DNA from: an uncultured Oscillospiraceae bacterium | GTDB lineage: Bacteria; Bacillota; Clostridia; Oscillospirales; Acutalibacteraceae | Length of the DNA stretch: 5,172 nt | Direction: 5' to 3' | Assembly (NCBI GenBank): GCA_900555805.1 | Contig: USMJ01000111.1 | Span: forward strand, 1 to 5,172 | Shown here: one piece after another, positions 1-5,171 of the stretch | Position numbering within the stretch: position 1 is the first letter of the stretch | How the letters are laid out: each line of letters begins with the position of its first letter | Notes under the pieces: generated by a model | What the model saw: the letters and a program-made list of their open reading frames with translations, nothing else | Database searches by the model: none | Told to the model about the DNA's origin: nothing | Made by a program: the position numbers and the translations under genes

Positions 1-41
1 ATAAAAATAACGGTAGGCACTTTCGTGTCTACCATTATTTT
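1..41 (-). terminator. Intrinsic terminator of the DUF2804 gene, possibly bidirectional
   Basis: Read on the minus strand, an 8-bp stem (AATGGTAG with CTACCGTT, one G-T pair), one A-C mismatch and a 3-bp CAC/GTG stem close on a GAAA tetraloop. The T-rich run TTATTTTTAT follows. It begins about 50 bases after the DUF2804 stop codon, where that transcript should end. The flanking A and T runs also pair (4-7 with 38-41), so it could stop plus-strand transcription arriving from the left as well; that second role is inference. Confidence 0.88.
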
Positions 42-90
42 ATCACTTCACTAATCAAAGGCGGCTGTCATGTTTATTGGCTCTTTTATC

Positions 91-1215
91 TTACCACTTA
101 TTCTCAACATATTCGCAGAATGCGTACATATCCTTTATCTCGACCTTTGTTCCGTCGTCAAGAATTGCGGTTCCGTTCCAAAGTCCGTGTACCTGGTGAG
201 AATGCATTCTCAGAAGGTTGAGAACGTTCGTGTCACAGTGGTGATCATAGAACGGTTTCATCGTGAAGTCAAATCTGCCGTCCTCTGAAACGAAGTGCCA
301 CGGGTTCATATATTTGTCGGGCTTCGGGAAGACTTCAACGTCAACGGGGCCGAACTTGTGAGCCTTTCCGTCGTAGAAAATGCAGGTCTCTGTAGCGTTC
401 GTCTCGTCGCCTATGCCCCATGTTATCTCAAAGCCGAATATGTGCTTCTTGCCCTCGGCGTCGGTGACATAAGTTGAGCCGTTGCCCCAATACCATACGA
501 GCTGATAAGGGGTGTTGACTCTGCCCCAGTCGAGACAGGCGAATGTGTCGTCCTTCGAGAACTCATAGACCTTGTCGCCGCATCTGTATGTACCCTGACA
601 GGGCATACAGTTCTGTTTTGTCGTCATGAAGAAGCTTGTGGGATGATTCTTGAACGGAAGAACAGTTGTGATATTTTCAAGACCGTCCGGGATATCCATT
701 TCGAATTTGCACTCAACGTCGCCCGACTTGAAATAGAGAGTTCGGCTGTTCTCCTTGGTGTCAAACTCGAAGTCGGCTTTCTTTCCGATACCCGTTACGG
801 TGTACTTAACATTATTCGGAACATCGCCCTTTGTCGGGAGCGAATACTTGCTTCTGCCGCCGAGGAAAAGCGTCGTTGCGTCATGCTTGGTACCTGCGGC
901 GAGCTTTTTATTCGGGTTCGGATTCTTAAGGTCGATCAAAACAGCCGAAACATAGCCGCCGAACGAAATGTTCGCGAAGCTCAGCTGAACCATATATCTG
1001 CCGTTGCTGACCTGATAGAAATCCCACTCCTTGCTGTGCATTTTGGGTACGACCTTGTCCCTGCTGTAATCAAATATCTGATGTCTCGCCCAGCCGGGTG
1101 AAAGGAGCGTTCCGTCGTCGGCGAGCATTTTCGTCGGCTCGGTATATTCTTTCTGCGCGCTCTTGAACTCGCCCTTGAGCCAGCTCGGGTAGGTTCTTTC
1201 GATCTCGTTGCTCAT
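91..1215 (-). CDS. DUF2804 domain-containing protein
   Basis: A 374-residue protein that I assign to the DUF2804 family; its biochemical function is unknown. Family-like features are the LDWGR motif at residues 228-232, followed by a tryptophan-rich WYWGNGS stretch (241-247), a GFEITWGIGD segment (261-270), and a C-terminal QVHGLWNGTAILDDGTKVEI block (341-360). The predominance of short strand-like segments suggests an all-beta fold. There is no signal peptide or membrane segment, so it is probably cytoplasmic. The length looks full for the family. The start is supported by AGGAGG at 1223-1228, seven bases before the ATG. It lies 51 bases downstream of tRNA-Gly on the same strand with no visible promoter or terminator between, so it may be expressed from the tRNA promoter. 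A hairpin terminator follows the TAA stop. Long open frames on the opposite strand are shadows. The family call is from recognition of motifs; no substrate or role can be read from the sequence. Confidence 0.9.
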   Translation of the reverse strand: MSNEIERTYPSWLKGEFKSAQKEYTEPTKMLADDGTLLSPGWARHQIFDYSRDKVVPKMHSKEWDFYQVSNGRYMVQLSFANISFGGYVSAVLIDLKNPNPNKKLAAGTKHDATTLFLGGRSKYSLPTKGDVPNNVKYTVTGIGKKADFEFDTKENSRTLYFKSGDVECKFEMDIPDGLENITTVLPFKNHPTSFFMTTKQNCMPCQGTYRCGDKVYEFSKDDTFACLDWGRVNTPYQLVWYWGNGSTYVTDAEGKKHIFGFEITWGIGDETNATETCIFYDGKAHKFGPVDVEVFPKPDKYMNPWHFVSEDGRFDFTMKPFYDHHCDTNVLNLLRMHSHQVHGLWNGTAILDDGTKVEIKDMYAFCEYVENKW

Positions 1216-1266
1216 AATATTTCCTCCTGTTTGCGGTACGCGGCACGTTTCCGCATCTCAATTTTT

Positions 1267-1340
1267 TGGAGCAGATGACGGGAATCGAACCCGCGTATTC
1301 AGCTTGGGAAGCTGATGTTCTGCCATTGAACTACATCTGC
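1267..1340 (-). tRNA. tRNA-Gly (anticodon CCC), CCA encoded
   Basis: The minus strand folds into a complete cloverleaf. The acceptor stem is GCAGATG/CATCTGC, the D stem GTTC/GAAC, and the anticodon stem TCAGC/GCTGA around the 7-base loop TTCCCAA, giving anticodon CCC. A 4-base variable loop (ATAC) and a T arm GCGGG-TTCGATT-CCCGT follow. The discriminator base is T73 (usual for bacterial glycine tRNAs) and the CCA end is encoded at 1269-1267, for 74 nt in total. CCC reads the GGG glycine codon. A near-perfect promoter lies just upstream. Confidence 0.97.
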
Positions 1341-1350
1341 GCTTTAAGTT

Positions 1351-1379
1351 ATTTTACCATGTACGGGAGAATTTGTCAA
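1351..1379 (-). promoter_or_regulatory. Sigma-70/SigA-type promoter of tRNA-Gly
   Basis: On the minus strand, a perfect -35 TTGACA (1379-1374), a 17-base spacer and a -10 TAAAAT (1356-1351) precede the mature tRNA 5' end at 1340 by about 10 bases. Transcription would therefore start a few bases before the tRNA. With no terminator seen before DUF2804, this is also the most likely promoter for that gene. Confidence 0.88.
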
Positions 1380-1548
1380 ATAATAAAAGTGCCTGCCCGA
1401 CGGCAAATTTCATATAAGATACAGCTTCCCTTTCGCCCGATCGCTTTCCGAAAGACGACACTTCGCGTACATTGTATAATATCTTTCGATAATTTTTCTC
1501 AAACTTTTATATAGCAAATTAAATCTTATTATCTTGTCTCCGCCAAAC
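1380..1548. other. Divergent intergenic spacer without a recognisable gene
   Basis: AT-rich DNA between the leftward tRNA promoter and the rightward lipid-kinase promoter. It holds a CTTTCG...CGAAAG inverted repeat near 1431-1454 without a T tract. A lone TATAAT at 1475-1480 has only a poor -35 (AAGACG) 17 bases upstream. I see no supported gene or RNA here. Confidence 0.5.
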
Positions 1549-1577
1549 TTGACAAAGCAGAAACAGATTGATATTAT
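1549..1577 (+). promoter_or_regulatory. Sigma-70/SigA-type promoter of the lipid kinase
   Basis: Perfect -35 TTGACA (1549-1554), a 17-base spacer and -10 TATTAT (1572-1577). The start of transcription should be near 1584, giving a leader of about 50 bases that ends in the AAAAGGAGA ribosome binding site. No terminator or attenuator hairpin is visible in the leader. The position also fixes the gene start: the upstream in-frame ATG at 1534 would precede this promoter. Confidence 0.88.
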
Positions 1578-1632
1578 ATCTTTGAGCGTATACTTATTAT
1601 ATGCATCAAAACTTCGGAAAAGGAGAAAGCTT

Positions 1633-2754
1633 ATGGAGACATTTAGGAAGAAAGTTTTGCTGATAATCAACCCGTGCGCCGGAAAATCGAAGAAAAGACC
1701 GGACACGTTCGATATAGTGAAGTGCTTCCCCGCGGACTACAAAATAGATCTTGAATTCACACGCTGTCAGGGCGACGCCACGAGAATCGTCAAGGAAAAA
1801 ACAGAGGGCCACGACATTGTCGTCTGCTGCGGCGGCGACGGAACTTTGAACGAGGTCATCAACGGCATCATGGATATGCCGACAAGAGTTCCCGTCGGAT
1901 ATATCCCGATCGGAACGACAAACGACCTTGCGACGACGCTCGGAATTCCCTCAAAGGTTGAGGACGCCGTCAATCTCATCGTCGGCGGTCACATGAACTG
2001 GTACGACATCGGTCTGTTCAATAACAGATATTTCACCTACACGGCGGCTTTCGGCGCGTTCACGAAGTCGTCATACAACACGAGCCAGAAGATGAAGAAC
2101 AGGTTCGGCCACGCCGCATACATAATGAACGGTCTGACCGAATGGAAGAACATCGAGAGCATTCATGCTGTTTTTGAATGCGATCAGGGCAAATTCGAGG
2201 GCAACTTCTGTTTCGGAACGATAACGGATTCAACCTCAGTCGCAGGCGTTTTCAAGCTCGACGAAAACGAAGTCAGACTTGACGACGGAAAGTTCGAGCT
2301 TGTCATGGTCAGCGAGCTTAAAAATCTCGCTCAGGCTCCTGCCCTTCTCCGCCAGATGCAGAGAAAGGATTATGACGGCAAGCGCATCTTCATGTTCCAC
2401 ACAAGCAAGGTCAAGATAACCTTTGACCGTGAGATCCCGTGGACGGTCGACGGCGAGTTCGGCGGAAACCACAAGGAAGTCATCACCCATAATCTTTCAA
2501 AGGCTATCCGCATATTCTCACCTCCCGGAAAGCTCTTCAACGCCGACACCCCAACCGATATCGAGGCCATGCCCGTTATCAATCTTCAGGAAGAAGCGAT
2601 AAAGGAAGAAGTCCGTGAGAAGGTTAAAGAGAAGGTCAAGGAAAAGACCAGAGAGCGAGCCAAGGACAAAGAAAAAGCCAAAGCCAAGTCAGAACCCGAG
2701 GAAACTCCCGAGGAAGTTGTCGAGACAGCCGAGGAAACGACGGCTGAGGAATAA
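1633..2754 (+). CDS. Diacylglycerol/lipid kinase (DgkB/YegS/BmrU family) with charged C-terminal tail
   Basis: A 373-residue soluble lipid kinase. The family transfers phosphate from ATP to diacylglycerol or a related lipid at the inner membrane face; in Firmicutes DgkB returns diacylglycerol from lipoteichoic acid synthesis to phosphatidic acid. Visible motifs are the N-terminal INPCAGK strand (residues 12-18), the nucleotide-binding GGDGTLNEV (67-75), IGTTND (93-98), the YTAAFGAFTKSSY segment (136-148), DDGKFEL (217-223), where family members carry the catalytic aspartate (D218 is my best guess), and WTVDGE (270-275). The kinase core ends near residue 308. Residues about 318-373 are almost all E, K, R, A and T, a charged helical tail beyond the usual length of about 300-320. 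ATG 1633 is chosen because GGAG at 1622-1625 lies seven bases upstream and the promoter lies between it and the earlier in-frame ATG. It is monocistronic, with its own promoter and terminator. DgkB versus a YegS/BmrU-like enzyme with another lipid substrate cannot be decided here. Confidence 0.93.
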   Translation: METFRKKVLLIINPCAGKSKKRPDTFDIVKCFPADYKIDLEFTRCQGDATRIVKEKTEGHDIVVCCGGDGTLNEVINGIMDMPTRVPVGYIPIGTTNDLATTLGIPSKVEDAVNLIVGGHMNWYDIGLFNNRYFTYTAAFGAFTKSSYNTSQKMKNRFGHAAYIMNGLTEWKNIESIHAVFECDQGKFEGNFCFGTITDSTSVAGVFKLDENEVRLDDGKFELVMVSELKNLAQAPALLRQMQRKDYDGKRIFMFHTSKVKITFDREIPWTVDGEFGGNHKEVITHNLSKAIRIFSPPGKLFNADTPTDIEAMPVINLQEEAIKEEVREKVKEKVKEKTRERAKDKEKAKAKSEPEETPEEVVETAEETTAEE

Positions 2755-2777
2755 TCCCGTATAGTTATATATTAAGC

Positions 2778-2812
2778 ACACCGCTGTTTGGTTGACAGCG
2801 GTGTATTTTTTA
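2778..2812 (+). terminator. Intrinsic terminator of the lipid kinase
   Basis: A perfect 10-bp stem, ACACCGCTGT (2778-2787) with ACAGCGGTGT (2795-2804), closes a 7-base loop and is followed by ATTTTTTAT. It lies 23 bases after the TAA stop and is a strong, unambiguous rho-independent terminator. Confidence 0.95.
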
Positions 2813-2837
2813 TCGAGGTGAGGCGAGGGGCGGAACC

Positions 2838-2858
2838 GCGGCGCGCGTTGCGCGCCGC
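2838..2858. repeat. Perfect 9-bp GC-only hairpin
   Basis: GCGGCGCGC (2838-2846) and GCGCGCCGC (2850-2858) are exact reverse complements around a 3-base loop GTT. The stem is entirely G-C and abuts the first 53-base repeat copy. No T tract follows on either strand, so it is not a standard terminator. Confidence 0.85.
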
Positions 2859-2859
2859 A

Positions 2860-2912
2860 GGCATTTGGGCGCGTACCCTGCACCGTTAGGTGTAGGGTGC
2901 CGTACGAATGCC
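2860..2912. repeat. 53-base hairpin repeat, copy 1
   Basis: An imperfect palindrome: outer stem GGCATT/AATGCC (2860-2865 with 2907-2912), an internal loop, and an inner 12-bp stem GTACCCTGCACC/GGTGTAGGGTGC (2873-2884 with 2889-2900, including two G-T pairs) closed by a GTTA loop. It is repeated in the same orientation 225 bases downstream at 3085-3137. By eye 42 of 53 positions are identical and all 11 differences are transitions. Confidence 0.85.
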
Positions 2913-2926
2913 TCCGCTGATGTTGG

Positions 2927-2949
2927 GTCGGATTTTTGATGTCGGATTT
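2927..2949. repeat. Short tandem repeat GTCGGATTT, two copies
   Basis: GTCGGATTT occurs at 2927-2935 and again at 2941-2949, a 14-base period. It is too short to assign a role. Confidence 0.6.
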
Positions 2950-2951
2950 GA

Positions 2952-3081
2952 GGCTGATCGCGGCGCAGCCGCACGAGCTTGCGAGCGGCACTTCCGCAGC
3001 GGCAGCGGAGAGAAGTGCCTGAGTAAGCTCGCCGTTGCAGAGACTTGCGGTTTGCAGAAAGTTCGCAGGCTGATTGCGGCG
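2952..3081. repeat. Short direct repeat flanking the central palindrome
   Basis: GGCTGATCGCGGCG at 2952-2965 recurs as GGCTGATTGCGGCG at 3068-3081 (13 of 14 identical). The two copies bracket the imperfect palindrome at 2974-3031. This may mark a small duplicated or inserted unit, though GC-rich sequence makes short matches easier by chance. Confidence 0.5.
2974..3031. repeat. Imperfect nested palindrome
   Basis: The outer arms CGAGCTT (2974-2980) and AAGCTCG (3025-3031) and inner arms GCACTTC (2988-2994) and GAAGTGC (3012-3018) are exact reverse complements, separated by a 7-by-6 internal loop. Further CGC/GCG pairing is possible in the apical part. It sits between the two 53-base hairpin copies. 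Confidence 0.7.
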
Positions 3082-3084
3082 AAC

Positions 3085-3137
3085 GGCGTTCGGGTGTGCA
3101 CCCTGCGCCGTTAGGCGTAGGATGCCGTACGGACGTC
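3085..3137. repeat. 53-base hairpin repeat, copy 2
   Basis: Diverged direct copy of 2860-2912 at an offset of exactly 225. The inner stem is CCTGCGCC/GGCGTAGG around the same GTTA loop and the outer stem is GGCGTT/GACGTC with G-T pairs. Two paired positions changed together (A-T to G-C at 2882/2891 and at 2863/2909 in copy 1 numbering), so folding is preserved. One difference (2897, G to A) breaks a pair. Confidence 0.85.
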
Positions 3138-3211
3138 GCAGATGTGACTTGAAGTCAGATTAAAACTTACGGCTGTAATCAAACCGGCGGAAATATAACC
3201 AACCTAAGATA

Positions 3212-3259
3212 AAAAGCCGCCTAAGCGAACCAAAACTACAATGAGACGCGCTACGGCGG
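3212..3259 (-). terminator. Candidate second terminator-like hairpin behind the DUF554 operon
   Basis: On the minus strand CCGCC-GT-AGCG (3259-3249) pairs with CGCT-TA-GGCGG (3227-3217), that is 5 bp, a 2-base mismatch and 4 bp, around a loop of about 21 bases, followed by CTTTTTATC. It would back up the stronger terminator at 3302-3334. The long loop and mismatch make it weak. The sequence GCGCTAC, part of this stem, is directly repeated at 3248-3254 and 3272-3278. Confidence 0.45.
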
Positions 3260-3301
3260 TTACATTATGTTGCGCTACCCTCGTCCACTTTCTCAACTAA
3301 C

Positions 3302-3334
3302 AAAAACGCCGCCGAGCGGAAATCCGCGCGGCGG
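3302..3334 (-). terminator. Intrinsic terminator of the mltG-DUF554 operon
   Basis: On the minus strand CCGCCG-C-GCGG pairs with CCGC-T-CGGCGG: ten G-C pairs interrupted by one mismatch, with a 4-base ATTT loop, followed within two bases by TTTTTGTT. It starts about 14 bases beyond the DUF554 stop codon. Confidence 0.9.
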
Positions 3335-3348
3335 TAGCATATATCAAT

Positions 3349-4083
3349 TTATCTCGACTTGATAAAGTCTATCAGCATAAGTATAAGCTTATACGCTATC
3401 GGAACAAGCAGTGACGGCAGCATATTGACCGTCTTTATCTGTTTCTTCGAGTTATACAGGAAGTTGATACCGATACAAATAACAAGTGCGTAGCCTATCA
3501 TACATATGTTTGTCAGAAGCTCGCCCGTGAGAACGTTTTGAAGCGACGACGCAAGCAGGGTTATGGCGCCCTGATATATCAGAACGGGTATAGCCGAAAG
3601 CAGAACGCCGTAGCCGAGAGACGCGGCCAATATGACCGAGGTTATTCCGTCGATTATTCCCTTTGTGATAAGCGTACTGCTGTCATGCATAAGTCCGTCG
3701 TTTATTGCGCCGACTATCGCCATCGCGCCTATGCAGTATATCATGGTCGCGGAAATGAAGCCCGATGAAAAGTCGGACATTTTGAACTTGCTTTCGATCT
3801 TTTTGCATCCGTTGTTAAGTCTGTCGTCAAGCTTCAGGATTTCGCCGAGAAATGTTCCTACGAACAGCGACACAACGAGCATAAGCTCACCGCTGCTCGA
3901 TATCTTTCCGTCCTCTCCGACTGAGAGCATATTCGAGAGTATTCCGCAAAGTCCTATGACGGCGACGGCTATTCCTGTCGCCTTGTGTATAGAATATTCA
4001 ATGTTTTTGCTGACTGCCTTTTTGAATACAAGTCCGATCGTACCGCCGACGAGTATCAGCAAAACATTTATGAGTGTTCCCAT
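3349..4083 (-). CDS. DUF554 family integral membrane protein (YqgA/YdfK-like)
   Basis: A 244-residue polytopic membrane protein of the DUF554 family; function is unestablished, with a transport-like role often assumed from topology. Hydrophobic segments lie near residues 3-20, 35-52, 66-84, 108-127, 141-159, 160-180, 190-209 and 221-240, about seven or eight in all. Characteristic features are the N-terminal MGTLINVLLILVGGTIG, the loop motif GEILKLDDRLNNG (80-92), GAMAIVGAINDG (119-130) and the STLITKGIIDG stretch (136-146). The length is normal for the family. The start is supported by the purine run AGGAAAGG (4100-4093), nine bases before the ATG. It follows the mltG-like gene by 50 bases on the same strand with no terminator between, so the two probably form one transcript. 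The shared transcript hints at an envelope-related context but does not show one. A strong terminator follows. Confidence 0.92.
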   Translation of the reverse strand: MGTLINVLLILVGGTIGLVFKKAVSKNIEYSIHKATGIAVAVIGLCGILSNMLSVGEDGKISSSGELMLVVSLFVGTFLGEILKLDDRLNNGCKKIESKFKMSDFSSGFISATMIYCIGAMAIVGAINDGLMHDSSTLITKGIIDGITSVILAASLGYGVLLSAIPVLIYQGAITLLASSLQNVLTGELLTNICMIGYALVICIGINFLYNSKKQIKTVNMLPSLLVPIAYKLILMLIDFIKSR

Positions 4084-4110
4084 GGGTATCAGCCTTTCCT
4101 AAATCGCGCC

Positions 4111-4126
4111 GCCGTATCTAAACGGC
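4111..4126 (-). other. Small hairpin in the mltG-DUF554 intergenic gap
   Basis: GCCGT-TTAGAT-ACGGC on the minus strand gives a 5-bp perfect stem with a 6-base loop, in the 50-base gap between the two genes. There is no T tract, so it should not terminate. It could influence mRNA stability between the cistrons or be incidental. Confidence 0.4.
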
Positions 4127-4133
4127 AGAATTA

Positions 4134-4964
4134 TCAGTTCCAACCTGCTTTTTTGCAGTTTTTCAAGTGTTCTTTATATGTCTCGGCGTAGTAATACTTG
4201 CTTGTGTCGGTTTTGTCGGTCACGAAGAACATATATTTCGTGTCGGCGGGCTCAAGCGCAGCATTTATCGCCTCGATACCGGGGTTGCATATTGCTCCCG
4301 CAGGTAAGCCTTTGCATTTATAGGTGTTGTAATATTCGTTGTATCTGTCGGTGTTGTCGCCCTCGAGATACGGAATAACATACTTGGTGAGGTAGTTTAT
4401 CGTGACGTCGCATTCGAGCTTGTTATATGAATCGTTGAGCCTGTTGTGAAGAACCGACGACACCTTCGGCATTTCCTTCTTGATGCCGGCTTCCTTTTGG
4501 ATTATCGAGGCTATCGTGATTATCTCGTCCATCGAATATCCGAGTTTTTCGGCTTTTTGGTACATTTCGTCCGTCAGCTTGCGGTCGGTGTTCTTCAGGA
4601 ATCTTGATAACGCCTTATCCGCGCTTTCGCCGAGATAGAATTCGTATGTGTCGGGGAAGATATATCCCTCAAGAGCGAACGCGCGCTTGTCCGTGTTCTT
4701 GATATCCGCGATGAAATTATAGTCAAGCTCAGATATATTGTTGACCGCCGCGAGAAAGTCCGCCTTTGAACAAACGCCTTTTTCTTCGAGAAGCTCCGCC
4801 GTCTGGGTGACGGTGTAACCCTCGGGGAATGTGACGCTGACGGTGTTTTTGGTCGGCTCCGCTGTCAGTTCCTCCTTGACTTTTTCGATGATTTCTCCCT
4901 TTGAACAGCCTGCGAACGCGAGGATCATGACTGCGCAAATCAAAAATGACACTATCCTTTTCAT
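4134..4964 (-). CDS. mltG: Endolytic transglycosylase MltG-like lipoprotein (YceG family)
   Basis: A 276-residue member of the MltG/YceG family, which cleaves nascent peptidoglycan strands at the outer face of the membrane and is thought to set glycan length. Residues 1-20 look like a lipoprotein signal (MKR, hydrophobic core, AFAGC), with Cys20 as the likely lipidated residue; phenylalanine at -3 is slightly unusual. Residues 41-75 (VTFPEGYTVTQTAELLEEKG) match the LysM-like region. The catalytic domain shows LEGYIFPDTYEF (98-109), ASIIQKEAG (152-160) with likely catalytic Glu158, VLHNRL (171-176), LECDVTINYL (183-192) and the C-terminal GLPAGAICNPG (219-229). The protein is shorter than typical MltG (about 340-400 residues) and lacks the usual cytoplasmic N-terminus with a transmembrane anchor, so it may be a second paralogue. 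ATG 4964 is chosen because AGGAGG lies five bases upstream and the signal peptide begins there; an upstream in-frame extension to 5135 runs into the structured element. DUF554 follows downstream. No confident promoter was found upstream. Confidence 0.92.
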   Translation of the reverse strand: MKRIVSFLICAVMILAFAGCSKGEIIEKVKEELTAEPTKNTVSVTFPEGYTVTQTAELLEEKGVCSKADFLAAVNNISELDYNFIADIKNTDKRAFALEGYIFPDTYEFYLGESADKALSRFLKNTDRKLTDEMYQKAEKLGYSMDEIITIASIIQKEAGIKKEMPKVSSVLHNRLNDSYNKLECDVTINYLTKYVIPYLEGDNTDRYNEYYNTYKCKGLPAGAICNPGIEAINAALEPADTKYMFFVTDKTDTSKYYYAETYKEHLKNCKKAGWN

Positions 4965-5063
4965 TTTGTCCTCCTTTGAGGTACGCTCTGAATTTCTGCT
5001 GCCGTTAAGCATACGGTTTTTAAGACATATTTTCGCCGATATTGCGTTAAAAACTGCGTAGCA

Positions 5064-5171
5064 CCTAAAGGACATAAGTTTCTGTGAAGTCTGGTGCTTT
5101 CTTCGGTGAAGCCATACTGTCGTATGGCGAGACAAAAACGCCCGAATGTGCGGGAAATTATGTTCTTTAGG
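5064..5171. repeat. Structured element bounded by 14-bp inverted repeats
   Basis: CCTAAAGGACATAA (5064-5077) and TTATGTTCTTTAGG (5158-5171) are reverse complements at 13 of 14 positions, the exception being a G-T pair. The intervening 80 bases contain a perfect 7-bp hairpin GCCATAC-TGTC-GTATGGC (5111-5128), a 4-bp hairpin CCCG-AATGTG-CGGG (5141-5154) and a weak CTTC-GGT-GAAG hairpin (5101-5111). The whole can fold as a closed multi-branch structure on either strand. It has no coding potential I trust. Its outer arm reaches the window edge, so its true limit may lie beyond. A small non-autonomous repeat (MITE-like) or a structured RNA/5' leader are both possible. Confidence 0.72.

Larger units (their letters stand above)
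2813..3301. other. Gene-free, inverted-repeat-rich interval between convergent transcripts
   Basis: About 490 bases between the kinase terminator and the terminator of the DUF554 operon. Short open frames here (for example 2908-3114 plus, 2689-2991 minus) lack good ribosome binding sites and recognisable families, and their composition follows the repeats. The left two thirds (2820-3140) is GC-rich and full of hairpins and short direct repeats, listed separately. The right third (3140-3300) is more AT-rich and has a minus-strand terminator-like hairpin. The composition shift within the spacer suggests more than one inserted or decayed piece. Confidence 0.65.

Noticed and set aside
643..1101. 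152-codon plus-strand open frame
   Set aside because: Lies antisense within the DUF2804 gene, which has family motifs and a good ribosome binding site; no promoter or RBS supports this frame.
1410..1472. 20-codon minus-strand small ORF upstream of the tRNA
   Set aside because: No Shine-Dalgarno sequence and no sequence signature of a leader peptide; it also runs away from any gene it could regulate other than the tRNA.
1452..1480. Possible second plus-strand promoter with a perfect TATAAT
   Set aside because: The -35 position reads AAGACG, only half matching consensus, in AT-rich DNA; the consensus promoter at 1549 explains the kinase better.
1534..1632. 33-residue N-terminal extension of the lipid kinase
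   Set aside because: It would begin upstream of the promoter at 1549-1577, lacks an RBS, and the kinase core starts naturally at 1633 behind GGAG.
2908..3114. 68-codon plus-strand open frame (and a 100-codon minus frame at 2689-2991)
   Set aside because: No convincing ribosome binding site or recognisable family; the residues simply translate the GC-rich palindromes, and the minus frame overlaps the kinase 3' end and its terminator.
2813..3301. CRISPR array
   Set aside because: Repeats are only two diverged palindromes 225 bases apart plus unrelated short repeats; there is no regular repeat-spacer periodicity and no cas gene.
5002..5020. Plus-strand hairpin CCGT/ACGG followed by TTTTT
   Set aside because: The stem is only 4 bp and no plus-strand gene precedes it; it lies in the untranslated region of the minus-strand mltG transcript.
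4965..5063. Promoter for mltG
   Set aside because: The best minus-strand match is a TATGTC -10 with a TTTTAA -35, too weak to list; the promoter may lie in or beyond the structured element at the window edge.
4965..5135. 57-residue N-terminal extension of MltG
   Set aside because: It would bury the signal peptide, and starts inside the inverted-repeat element; ATG 4964 has AGGAGG five bases upstream.
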